Below, piece by piece: positions 22,411 through 32,919 of a stretch of DNA of 64,000 nucleotides; the stretch's first letter is position 1, and every line of letters starts with the position of its first letter. Origin of the DNA: Durusdinium trenchii (lineage: Eukaryota > Sar > Dinophyceae > Suessiales > Symbiodiniaceae); the NCBI GenBank assembly GCA_963970005.1, contig CAXAMN010023328.1, positions 626,545-690,544 of the forward strand, read 5' to 3'. A program made the translations under genes and the position numbers. The notes beneath the pieces were generated by a model. The model ran no database searches. It was not told the DNA's origin and saw only the letters and a list, made by a program, of their open reading frames with translations.

Positions 22411-24572
22411 GTCAGACTGCGCACGTTTTACCTATACATATTATACATGCAAATACCGGTTGCCACATACGGGTGCCATACCTTTTTCTGTGTGTTATTA
22501 TAGAAGTACATATATTTAACAAAAACAACATATAATAACAATTAATTTAATATATATATATATATTCATGCTGAGAGAGAGAGAGAATGCGAGAGAGATA
22601 AAGAGAGACATATGTATAGTGTCTACACACATGACGACTGAGTTGAATCCTTCGTACCCAGAATTGCATCTACAGTCTACTTTTGCTCGGGGGCTTGGGA
22701 GGGATTTTCCTTTTTTGCCCCTCCATTTCTTGGTGGCGCTTGGTGTTGGGGTTTGTTCCGTGTTGGTGGCGCTCCTGGTGGAGATGACTTGGACTTTGGA
22801 GGACTCTGGGAGGGTGGCGCAACAATTCGTCACAATGATTGACAAATCTTGAAAGAAACATTTCATCGCCACCGTCGACACCCCTGATCATCCTGTCCAA
22901 GGGTTATCATACATGGCTTGGATAAATGTCAAGCCAGGCCATTGCTGGAAAGGAATCCTTTCCGACTTGCACCTCCTGTTCACAAGGCAGGTCATGTACT
23001 CCAACAGTGGATCATATTTTCCTTTCCACCTTGCCAGCCTGATCATGACTTTGAGCAAGAGCTGCCTGCCCGTTCTAGAACCCCCGACAGCAACGGCCCG
23101 GGATTAAAACCATTCGAACCTTACTATACCTCAGGAAGAGGATCGTCAAAACTAGATGGCACGTTGCAGATGTCCTTGCTAAGCCCTACAGGAAGACCTG
23201 CATTTGGTGTATGGCTTCCACAGAGCTTCCCTACAGATTCTCCGGCATTCGACGGTCTGCACTTCACGGGGGGTCCGGGCCCATCCGGTGGCCCAGGTTC
23301 TTCCGCCTTTGTGTGAACACCTGGCAGCGCACCAATCCCCATTGGGATGTGAGGATCCTCCAGCACCTCGAAAAGAGATCCTATTTGGGGTGTGGAGTCA
23401 CATGGAGTCCTGTGACTGTGATCCTGCAGTGAACTTGTTCCTATAGTTTTGGTTGAACGATTCTAACGGGATAGTAGGTTTGTTTTCCCCACATGACCCT
23501 GCCTATGGGTGAACGCCCTAACCCGGAGGTTTCGCTCCAAGGCCCTTCGGTTTTGACTTGGAAAATGGCGGCCTTTTTTCATCGCCGACGTAGCTTAGGG
23601 AAGATGGAGTGCCGGAAGGAGCCATCCGGAATGAGCTTCCATCCTTTCCTTGATCATCCGTCAGAAGATAGATCCATTATCATCCGGAATGGAGATCCTT
23701 TATCATCCAGGGATCCATTCTTTGATTTTCGGTGCTCCATCCGGAATGAACCATGGGTTGGACCGAATCACCTCGGGGTGGAGAGGTGCTTGAGGCGCTC
23801 GGTGGAGCAGGTAGACTCGGAAAAGAGTTGGAAAATGGATCATCCTACTCCTTGTTATGATTGAACCTCTCTTCGTATATGGGGGGGCTGAAATAGAACC
23901 AAGCAAGAGTCTTCATTGCTTCATATTCACTAGAGCTATTGCTTACTCCATGCCATATAGTATCTATTGGGTGCTGGTGCGCACTGCATGACGGGCACAA
24001 GACCAACACGATCAACAAGACTCAACATCACGACACAGAAGTGGGGTTGTCCAAAAAAACCTTTGCATGGACCTTGCCTTGAGGAACTTTCGAGGGGAAA
24101 GGGAGCTTGCAGCACAAATGCAATGACACATATAGACCCCCAAATAACTAGATAGAAAAGCAGATCCCCGCTAAGAATGTATTGGAAGCCGTTCCATCTA
24201 TTTGGGGACCACTGTAAATGTCCTTGTGTTCAATGGGTGGGTCAATTGGTCTTTAAGCTGATAAGGTACCACTACACACACCCCAGGTCACCCACAAAAA
24301 AAATAGACGGTGATTGAATCTTCCAGGGAATTCCTCCAATTGGTCATGCGGTCTCCTCCCCATCGACCGCCACCGAACCCAAAAAGGCTGGTAGGCAAAC
24401 ATGTTCCAGGCCGTGCCCCCCCCAAAAAAAAAACGAGCAGAGAGCTAAGAAAGAAGCTAGGAGCATCGCTACTAGGAGCAAGGACGCTACTAGGGGGCTC
24501 CTGGCCTTACTTCTAGTAGCAAGAAGCTGGGTAGCACCACCTTCATCCGACCAGCGTCCGGAACGAACGGCC

Positions 24573-24660
24573 ATGCGCCCCAGGAAGTCAACGGTCTTGG
24601 AATACCTCTTAGAAGAGGAGCTGCCCAATCGCTTCTTTGAGCCGTGGCGCCAGCAGTTGG
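24573..24660 (+). CDS. Glycosyltransferase, exon b
   Basis: Open segment with coding bias reading VLEYLLEEELPNRF. In this family the region between the YWxQG box and the SDxxRxxxLxxYGG box typically carries a ...YL..xDLP..F stretch, which this resembles. A CAG ends at 24582 and would serve as acceptor. The donor is uncertain. Confidence 0.4.
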
Positions 24661-24957
24661 GTTTAGGGTTGCGCACAATGAGTATTAGAAGTATGAATTC
24701 AAAGGTACAAAGAAAGGTACACGTTGTCCCTGTTGGAACTTTTCTTTCTTGGAGGATGTTCTTCCTTAAACATGTTTATATAGTATTTTTTTGTGGCCTT
24801 GAGTCTACTATAAATTAAATCTTTTTGGCAGTCCCAAAGCCAATTCTTTCCCATATAAGATGCCTAATTTATTGAGTTCCCAGTCTTGTTTTGGGATTCT
24901 TCTCGATCGACACGATCCACCCAAGAATCACAGATCCTTTTGCAAATGGTCGAAATA

Positions 24958-25057
24958 CCCTAGGGATCCAAGTGCCTTCTCAGAAGGTGATTGGAGCACT
25001 GTTATGTAGGTTTTGAGGGTCTAAGTACCTTCTGAGAAGGTACTTGGATCCCTAGGG
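24958..25057. repeat. Palindromic MITE-like element with ~31-bp arms
   Basis: The left arm contains CCTAGGGATCCAAGTGCCTT followed by CTCAGAAGGT. The right arm contains ACCTTCTGAGAAGGTACTTG followed by GATCCCTAGGG, the reverse complement with about two mismatches. The loop is about 35 bp. The CCTTCTCAGAAGG core recurs elsewhere (for example 19550, and AAGTACCTTCTGAGAA at 3495), so a small family is likely. It sits in an intron of the proposed glycosyltransferase gene. Confidence 0.8.
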
Positions 25058-25310
25058 ATACAATAGGTGAATCTCCGGAGAACATGTTTTAGAAATAATG
25101 AAGGCCTCCCACGGGGTGACTTCCTTCAATCTTGCCATGAATGAATCCGGATGGGAGATGAGAACCCATGCCAGCACCCACGCCGTGGTTTCATGGACAC
25201 CCCCTTAATGTAAGCCAGACTCTCAGAAACCACCCCGACACACCCCGGTGTGCCTTGGTGTTTGTACCGTAGAAACCATTCGCGCCGGGCAACTCACGGT
25301 CCGCACTCAG

Positions 25311-25388
25311 GACATGACGTCGCATCAGACTGCCTCCGATGCGGTCCGCCTCGGAGTTCTCAGTCGCTATGGCGGCGTTTGGCTTGAT
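25311..25388 (+). CDS. Glycosyltransferase, exon c (DXD-box region)
   Basis: A 78-nt phase-0 exon after CACTCAG and before GTTGCT. It encodes SDAVRLGVLSRYGGVWLDV, an excellent match to the sugar-binding region of Gly_transf_sug/Caps_synth enzymes (SDxxRxxxLxxYGGVWxDxD), where the Asp residues help bind the metal-nucleotide sugar. This is the strongest single piece of evidence for the gene. The third-position bias is G/C, unlike the AT-rich flanks. Confidence 0.7.
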
Positions 25389-25744
25389 GTTGCTCGCCTT
25401 GATATTGGTGCTTGTGCGAGGTGGACGGATTCTGCAATGACAGCAAGCTAGTAAGAACAAAGTTCATAAATCATTACATTTAGAAGTGCCTTGGCAATCT
25501 CAAAGCTTTTTATTGCAAATGGTGATCTCAGACTTGCGTCATGGGGAATCGCGGCTTCTAATTTCATTTGCCCGTGCCCGCCGTCGGCCTATGGGAATGT
25601 CTCCTATGGCAGGCCCCTAGGCCACCCCTAGTTTTACCTCTCAGGCCAGCTCTGCCAAAACCGCCGCACTTCTTCCGGTGCCCGTTGCTTTGGTCGGCGG
25701 ATCGACTCCGCCGCCGTCGCCCCGTCGCCGAGCTCGGCGTCGAG

Positions 25745-25855
25745 GTGAATATCTTGCTCTGTGGCTCGCTGGATCGACTTTGCTGGAACGCCATCCGTCA
25801 TGGGACGCCGGCCTGCGTGTTCTTCCACCCCTCCTACGGCACCGAAGCGCTCGGA
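25745..25855 (+). CDS. Glycosyltransferase, exon d
   Basis: Encodes a segment with LCGSLDRLCWNAI and, about 11 residues later, FFHPSYGTEALGG. In the family, the DXD box is followed by a short linker containing W and a hydrophobic ...FxxPxYG stretch before the ESWxxAAKP box. The position and frame fit that order. The 5' boundary is probably at the GAG/GTGAAT junction and the 3' boundary within GGAGGCGG. Confidence 0.5.
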
Positions 25856-26373
25856 GGCGGCTGTTGGCTGTTGTTTGGGGGGAAACGATGCCAGAAAAAT
25901 TCGAGGCGTCCTCGGACGCAGTGGGGTCGAGGGATCAAAAGAACAATCCGGGGGTCGAGGGATCAAAAGAACACATGGAGATTGGGGGTTATATGCTTAT
26001 CATATCTTATCATGTGTGTTTGAGGATGCCATCATCTAGTGGATGTTTTTACATATATACTGTATACCTTCATGTGCCACCGATGTTCCAGATCACCTGT
26101 TCCAGATGTCACCTGATGAGGGTAAGTATGAGGGTTCCGTGTGCAAGAGGTTCGGTGTGCCTTCTTCAGTTGTTGGTCCCTACGTGTCGAAAGTTCCTTG
26201 CACATCCGTCGTGGATGTGTCATCGATGGTGGGTAAAGAGCCGCTTTTACATGGGCATTAAGAACTTTCTTTTAGCCCCTTCGAAGGCTGGTGATTTGTC
26301 AAGTAACTATGTGACTTTCCCAGTTTCAAGACGATTCCCAGTTTCAAGACGGTTGAGTTGACTCATTCTCGAG

Positions 26374-26509
26374 GCCAAGACTTTGTGGAGAGCTGGTGCT
26401 TGGCAACTAAGCCAGAGAACCCCTTCTTCATGCGATGGAGGGAGATATTCAAGGAGCTTTTTCAGGATCCTGGTCCGACTTTGGGTGTTTGGGATGGCGA
26501 AGGAGCTTG
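26374..26509 (+). CDS. Glycosyltransferase, exon e
   Basis: Encodes FVESWCLATKPENPFFMRW, matching the family box (ESWxxAAKPxxPFxxxW) that follows the DXD region, and continues with an amphipathic helix. The end at 26509 is followed by GTGAAA. A different frame is open across the same DNA (26383-26667) but lacks any family match. Confidence 0.6.
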
Positions 26510-27391
26510 GTGAAACGCACGAAAAATGTGGGGAGGGTTGGCCTCGGGCTGAGTTCTTCAGCAACCAATTCGCTGAAATGGGCAGGATTTGTGGAGATGT
26601 GTCTTTCAAATTCAAATCCGCGGAGTCCTTCCCGTGGAATGTGTGCCCCCCATGTCCTAGTTTCTGATAGCTTTCAAGCATTCTTGACAAACCTTTGGAG
26701 AGTCAGTTGCCTCTTTGAGTCCTTAGGTGGTTCTCTCTGATACCGTCCATGCGCTTTTGAGCTTAGGATCGTTTGGGCATCGACGGCTTGTTGAAGCACC
26801 GCCTCTACAAAGGTTTCTTGGTGCTCAGTCGTGTCGGCTTGGTCACAGGGAAGTTCCCGCAAGAAGGGTGGCGTGGCGGACAGCAGCTGCTGGTGTTCCG
26901 GACAGGCGCAGCTGCTGGTGTAACTTATGCAGTCTCGCACCTACAGAGCATCTAAAGAGAACTGATTTGACGTCTGTTTTGATGGGAAAGGATCATGGTT
27001 TTAGCTCTTACAGCAGGTGTCACTGGGGTTCTTGGTGCAATCCTATCAGTGCCCCTTTCACTACACTCTGAGACACTAACATTCACTAAAGTGGAAGTGG
27101 GACATTGACCCTGGGATGACTCTTTTCCTTTAGGAGCAAGAGAAGTTTCCATTTCCATGTGATGTGTTCGGACGGAGTGCACCTGGTCGATTCCCTTTTC
27201 GTGGCCAAAGCTGGTCACTACCCTCTCACTAGTACGGGCATTCCGATCCATCGGGAGTCCGTTTAAAAAATGCATGTATATACATGATACCAACAATGTA
27301 TGTATATATATATATATATGTTCTTCTATTCTTCCACATCCTCTTGCCCACTGGGTGGCGAAACTCCCATCCTCATTGCGTTCAGTTTCAG

Positions 27392-27436
27392 GTTTGGACC
27401 TCTCAGGCTTTGAGAAGCTGAACCGAGACTTCCAGG
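27392..27436 (+). CDS. Glycosyltransferase, exon f (tentative)
   Basis: A short segment after TTTCAG reading LDLSGFEKLNRDFQG in a frame with coding bias. It falls between exons e and g in the expected order. Too short for recognition by itself; included on position, frame and splice-site grounds. Confidence 0.3.
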
Positions 27437-28090
27437 GCTCCGGCATGGAGTCACCTGATGCAGGGGGTCTGCACCTGGTCAGGGTGGCCATTGAGATCGA
27501 CATGAGGACGACATGGGGTGCTGGCATCGCTACTAGGAGGGTGGGCAGGTCACTCAGCAAGGCAGGGCGCGAGCACCCTTTTGAGCTGGCGGAGGAACCC
27601 GCCGAGAAAGGTCGAGGTCATCAAAGATGTGCAACATGTTCCAATATATACCCTGGGATTTGTTTTCCCACTTGACGTGCAATTGTTTTACTAAGGAGCT
27701 TGGGCTACAAAAACCAAAGAATTGCTGGGGGGTCACTGTAAAATTGTTAAGACACATGGAAGAAGTGAAACACTTCAAGAAGTAGACTCACTTGAATACA
27801 TATGGAAGAAGTGAATGAAGCAGACGCAGGTTTGTGGAGCAAGAGGAGTCTTCCAGGTACCTCCCCTCATCGTCTATTTGTTTGGTTCCACTTAGGAGGG
27901 CATTTGCATCATACTACACAAGATTACACAAGCTATGAGCAATTTGTCATCATATGTACAGCAGATCTGAGTGATAGCTGATAGATCCCTTCGCTCAACC
28001 CAAATGTTCGTGCCTTTGATCCAAACTCTTTATCTACTTTCCTTTATGTCCTGCTGGGTGCTGGCGTGGCCGCCCAGCCCGCCTCTTGAG

Positions 28091-28253
28091 GTTCCGGGAA
28101 TATTTGGCGATCCACGCCATGTGCCACCGGCTGCTGGAAACCGACCCTGAGAGCCGCCGTGCCTGGCGCGACGACTTCCTCAAGGTCAATGCTGCTGACA
28201 CTGCCTTTCGCCTGCAGATGGTGGCGCAAGCCAGTGACATGCACATGGCACAG
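28091..28253 (+). CDS. Glycosyltransferase, exon g
   Basis: After CTCTTGAG, an open GC3-rich exon encodes FREYLAIHAMCHRLLETDPE, then a charged helical stretch with WRDDFLKVNAADTAFRLQ. It ends near CACAG/GCGCGG; GC donors are common in dinoflagellates. I recall this kind of segment from C-terminal parts of dinoflagellate Caps_synth-like enzymes, but the assignment rests mainly on being in the same strand series. Confidence 0.5.
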
Positions 28254-28738
28254 GCGCGGAATGGAAAGAGGTGGAAAGTGGGTGGAACTGGGTGAGAGGA
28301 ATGGAGGATATATGACGAAGTGACATTGGGAGTTGGTGAATCTTGAGGGTAAGGGGAAGACCGACTGAGTAGGAGACATAATAAAGGTATCCTGTATACT
28401 GTTTGGAATGCAGATGTTTGTATAGATAAGAGGCGTGGATTCACGTGCCATTGCCATCGTCATTTACAGTTTGCCCCGGCTGTAACTTAAGTGAAAAAGC
28501 CGACCGTGCCAGCACGTCTCTTATCATCCGCAATTCACTAGATGCCGCCAAAGATTCTGCCCTCTACTCAGCTCTAATCATTTGTAAATCATGTCATACC
28601 TCCAAGCATTGCCACTGGCCCAAGGTGATTGTCACACTTACTTACTGTAAGGATGACATACCTCTACTCAGCTCATACCTCATTTGTATTTCCACAGGCC
28701 CAAGGTGATTGTCACACATCAACCGCCATTTCCACAGG

Positions 28739-28816
28739 TCTTGCTGCTGGAGGACACTCGTGCCGAGCAGCTCATCGAAGGGGTGCCGCTCATCAAGTTC
28801 CGGACGCCGGACTATG
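28739..28816 (+). CDS. Glycosyltransferase, exon h
   Basis: After TTCCACAG and before GTGACA. Encodes VLLLEDTRAEQLIEGVPLIK followed by FRTPDYG, resembling the family C-terminal box in which a 'TPLIKF(T)' stretch occurs. It is a 78-nt phase-0 exon like exon c. The gene may continue downstream (29269). Confidence 0.5.
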
Positions 28817-29268
28817 GTGACACGGCGTGTGAGGATATGGAGCTTGGGAGGGGACGAAGAAAGTCTCGAAACTTTCTGGATGGATATGGATATATATATA
28901 TATATATATGATATGGATATAGATATGATATGGACATGAACATGGACATGGAAATGGATGGATGGATGGATGGATGGAGCGTTTCTCCAAATCAGCTTCC
29001 CCGCCAGGAGTCCTTCAGATTCGGACAGCTTTCGGCTTGCAACCCTCGAACATTTTGCCAACTCAGCTGGACTCTCTGATTTCCATCCATCCAAAGGTGT
29101 CCAATTCAATAGACTAGCCCTGCCGGCTTCCCTTATAAGCACCCCCCTTGGTCCATTTGGTCCATTGAATGGTCTTCTTAGGCACCCAAGGCCCATTGAG
29201 TTGCCACTCAACTGCTGCAGCTCTGATATGAGGCCCCTTGCTGCAGCTTTCCACTGCTCAACTCACAG

Positions 29269-29345
29269 ATCGACGCCACTTGCTGGGACGCTTACTGGAT
29301 CCGGCGCCCCGCGCCGGCGCGCGCGCTGTACGCGCACCACAGAGG
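29269..29345 (+). CDS. Exon-like segment, possibly same gene as upstream
   Basis: After CTCACAG, a very GC-rich exon encodes IDATCWDAYWIRRPAPARAL and a few more residues, and ends before GTGACT. Good splice signals on both sides, no recognised domain. It could be a further exon of the glycosyltransferase gene or of a separate gene. Confidence 0.35.
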
Positions 29346-29530
29346 GTGACTTGGAGCTGAGGGCATAGCGTTATCAGGGTTGACCTCAGGTGGCACGAAT
29401 TGAGGGTTCTAAGAGAATGTCCTGGCAGATGATTTTGGTTGTCTAATTGTTTATATATTATCCAGACCAGTTTGGCCACTGCAGCTCCAACAAGTCCCTA
29501 GCTTCCAAGGAGGTGACATGTCATTTTCAG

Positions 29531-29760
29531 GCTAAACAAGTACAAAATTGCATGCGTGTTCCGCGACACGAGGTCAGCATGAGCTTCATGGGTGGCGCCC
29601 GACGCTTCACGGCGGCGGCCACCGTGGCGGCCATCCTTTGTCGCGGTGCCCGTGCACAGTCTCCGCTGGGCCCAAGCCTGCCGAAGTTGCGGCCGGTGGA
29701 GTTACGGCCGGTGGGTCACTGGGCAAGGGAAAGACTGAAGGACAAGACTGATCTAGCTTG
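29531..29760 (+). CDS. First exon of a secreted or membrane protein, unknown
   Basis: A pyrimidine-rich acceptor (TGTCATTTTCAG) precedes a 48-base leader and an ATG at 29579. The encoded N-terminus MSFMGGARRFTAAATVAAIL followed by CRGARAQ looks like a signal peptide with basic n-region, Ala/Val/Leu core and ARA cleavage site. The following 15-20 codons are Pro/Leu-rich with strong G/C third positions. A donor near GTGGAG or GTGGGT (about 29697-29711) probably ends the exon. Confidence 0.4.
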
Positions 29761-30273
29761 GGCACATCTTGGCGTCCTGGCATTACAACATAATACAACA
29801 TAATACATCATAATGCATCATAGTGCACACTTGGAATCGCAGCTTAGCAGCTTAACCCCTTAGTGGTTCCAAAGGTCAGACTCATCCCAACACCCTTTGG
29901 GAACGACTACTGGCAGCCTCGATGCGATGCATCGAGCGAAACCTAACGACCGTCGAAGCAGCGCACTCTTCAGGTTTGGCTTCAAGAGGTGAGCCACACA
30001 CCTATTGACCGTCCGACTGACGGCCTAGTCAACCAGACCCATAGATGGATATCCTCGCGGTTTCACTATAGGGATGTCGGATGTCTTATGATTTCTTACC
30101 GAACCAATGGGGCAGCTGACAGGCTCAACAGCCTGGACGGCCTCCGGCCCAAAAATCAGGAGATGTGGACCGATTTCCCGATGTTTCCCAGAAGGAAATG
30201 TTGGAACACCAAATGGAACATACCCATTCTCCGATTTGGACACCTTCCACTCCACAGTTTCATCCCACCCCCA

Positions 30274-30338
30274 GGTCGGATGGGCTCGGCGACCGCCAGG
30301 GCGCGCGCCACGCCTGTGCCGTGCTCGCTGCGCCGGTG
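30274..30338 (+). CDS. Exon-like segment, unknown
   Basis: Bounded by CACCCCCAG and GTGAGT, a textbook acceptor/donor pair, with very high GC content between. Any frame encodes an Arg/Ala/Pro-rich peptide. No identity. Confidence 0.3.
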
Positions 30339-30897
30339 AGTGGCGAAGAACCGGACGCGGAAAACCGAGCGGAACCGCAGAAAAGACGCGCGCGATGCGG
30401 GGCGTCGCACGGAGCGATGGAGAGCGAGCGAGTCGGTGCTGGTGGTGACACATAGACCTTATAGGTTGGTTTTGAGCACTTTCCAGTAGCAAGGGGCCTT
30501 TCGATCAGTGCTTGAGGAACTGACCCAGGTTGGGAACAGCTGTACGTGATAGCTGCAAAACAAGAAGTTTTTTTCGGGTAAGACTTGCGGCACTGTTTCA
30601 GACGCCCCAAAGTATACAGAGGCAAAGGTATCAAGGTATTTTGGTCGTGTACGAGGGGTTTCCACTTCTGAAGGGGCTCCAAATACCCGTGAAGGCGGAT
30701 TCTCACGAGAGAGTTGCAGATGTAGCACTTGCTAGCATCCTGACAAATGAATTCTTTGGATAGTTGTTTTTGTTGGCTCAGTGCCTTAATGGACCCTGGA
30801 GTGCAGACCGCTACCTTAAGAAGAACATCGGCTTTTCAAGAGCTGGTTCCGCTCCCAGGTTTGGTGAACCACAGACGCTCTGTGAAACGCTCGGGGC

Positions 30898-30985
30898 ATG
30901 GCTTCGTGTCAGGATAAGAGCCTCTTTGCTCGGCTGCCGGAAGATTTGTTGGCCAAGGTGGTCTCTTGGATTCCAGGGCCATCCA
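30898..30985 (+). CDS. F-box-like N-terminal exon, tentative
   Basis: ATG at 30898 begins MASCQDKSLFARLPEDLLAK, followed by VVSWI. LFARLPEDLLAKVVSWI fits the first helix of an F-box (LPxDLLxxIxSxL), a motif that usually links substrates to SCF ubiquitin ligases. The exon probably ends at or near GATTCCAG/GGCCATC; beyond it the frame loses bias. A match of about 20 residues is weak evidence. Confidence 0.3.
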
Positions 30986-32171
30986 GGGCCATCGGGAAAA
31001 GGGGAAGTTCCATCGCTGGTTTAAAGGTCCAAGAGGGATCCGAAAGGCCCTACAAAGAATCCGGAGGCCGAATCTGGCAAAGACGGTTTTTCTGCTTGGT
31101 GCTTTCATTGACTTTTGTGCTGCTTTGTGTTTTTCGACCCTGTTTGGGAATGACTGACCAATAGTTGTGGGAAGGGTTTAAACCGGCACCATCCAGTTTC
31201 CATTTTAATAAACAACGGGCTGTGTGGTGAAGCACGCGTCATGGGCAAGCGTCTGACACTAGATGCGTAAAATCCATACTCACTCTGGTATCCCAAACCT
31301 TGTTGCCAAAAAAGAGCAGAAACTGCAGAACTGCTCTTGGATTGTGTGTCGATTTTTGGAAGGCCACCTACTGGATGCAAATGTGAATGGACGGATTCGT
31401 TTTAAGACCATTTAGATGCCCTTGGACTTCGCACCGGTTTGAGGATGTTTTGGCGGTGAAGAGTACGTAGGCCTGCCAAAGCTAGACATGTGGACGGTCG
31501 ACTGTAAGCAGCTGTGACCATCACGGCTCAGGCGGTCAAGGCGTTTCGTGAGGCCACCAGGCCTGCTACTATCAGGTTTCGAAAGTGAGGCATGGTTTCC
31601 CCAGGTGAGCCAAGAGGCTTGATGAACACGTCTCAACTCTAGACATCTTGATGGTCCAAGCATGACGTTTCTGTGGACCTCTGCGCCCAGTATCGATCGG
31701 TGGTCAAGCAGGGTCCCCCCGAGACCATGACCCACACCCAGCCACACCCAGCCACACCGGCCACTCCGGCCACGCCTCGCTACGCCAAACACCTGCCACC
31801 GGACCGCAGTAGGCAGCGCACCCCGGGGCCCTCCGACCGAAAAAACCCACGGCCTCAACGGCTGCACAGCCCTCTACCAGGGCTCCCGGGAAACGGGGTG
31901 GGGTGTCGAATCATGGACCCGTAGAGGTTGAGGGGTGTCCATTTGACCATTTAGACAAACCGTTATATAACGATCAATTTGGTGGCTAACCATTTGTCAC
32001 TAACTTGGTCCATTGAATTCCATTTACCATCATTAACCACTCCTTGTGGGCCCTTTTACAGATGCCTGCAGAGCATTCAGCATATCGCCAGCTGTTTTTG
32101 TTGGGTGCCCTCTTCCATCTCCCCAAAGGTGGGGGGGGGCCCTGATAGACTATATATGGTACCCTTAGCAG

Positions 32172-32427
32172 GCGAACCTGCGAGGGCGGACTCCGAGCAA
32201 CTGCCGAGGTCGAGGATCTCCCCAGCAACCTGGCGCAGCGCACCATTCAGACGCACCTTTCAGAGCTCACAGTGCTTTCGGCGAATTCCTGCGGGACGGG
32301 TTATGACGGGTTTAATGGGTCTGATGGGGGGGATGAGGTCGAGCTGGTGAAGAAGCAGATGAAATGCATTGACATGCTGGATTTCACCAGGAGATTTGGT
32401 GCAGCAAAAGCGCGCATCAAAGCCTAA
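32172..32427 (+). CDS. Terminal exon, unknown acidic protein
   Basis: A continuous frame of 83 codons from an acceptor (CCTTAGCAG) to a TAA at 32425-32427. It has strong third-position bias and no start codon early on. It encodes TCEGGLRATAEVEDLPSNLA near its start, an Asp/Gly-rich middle, then VELVKKQMKCIDMLDFTRRF and a basic end. The composition, amphipathic ending and in-frame stop make it one of the best exon candidates outside the glycosyltransferase gene. No family recognised. Upstream exons should lie on the + strand before 32170. Confidence 0.5.
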
Positions 32428-32816
32428 AGTGCCCTTAATATCCCCCAGTCAGTGTTCCAAATGGAAAGTTCAGCCCTCGTTCATCCTTGTTTGGGGTTCT
32501 TGTTTTGGGCGTTCCTCACCCCAGAACCCCACCTGCGCACAGCGGCCCAACATGAGCGTGCGATCGATGCCCAGCTGCCCAGCTTCCAGCCCAAAAGCAC
32601 GGAATGTCTTGAACTTGCTTTCTGAAGGGTGCGTCAAACTGGTCCGGATAACGATTCTTTAAGCCTCCTTATTGTTTGTGCTGTGAAGTACATTCGAGCT
32701 GGCTTCCATATATCACGAAAGGTAGCCCTTTGGGGGATACCTTGAGTTTGTCTTGCGAAGCAAGTGTTGGGACGTCCGGGTCTAATAATTGATCGCTCAA
32801 TTCAGACACCCCCCCC

Positions 32817-32916
32817 NNNNNNNNNNNNNNNNNNNNNNNNNNNNNNNNNNNNNNNNNNNNNNNNNNNNNNNNNNNNNNNNNNNNNNNNNNNNNNNNNNNN
32901 NNNNNNNNNNNNNNNN
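32817..32916. other. Assembly gap (100 N)
   Basis: Exactly 100 unknown bases, a conventional scaffold spacer, following a CCCCCCC run. True length unknown. Confidence 0.99.
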
Positions 32917-32919
32917 TGT

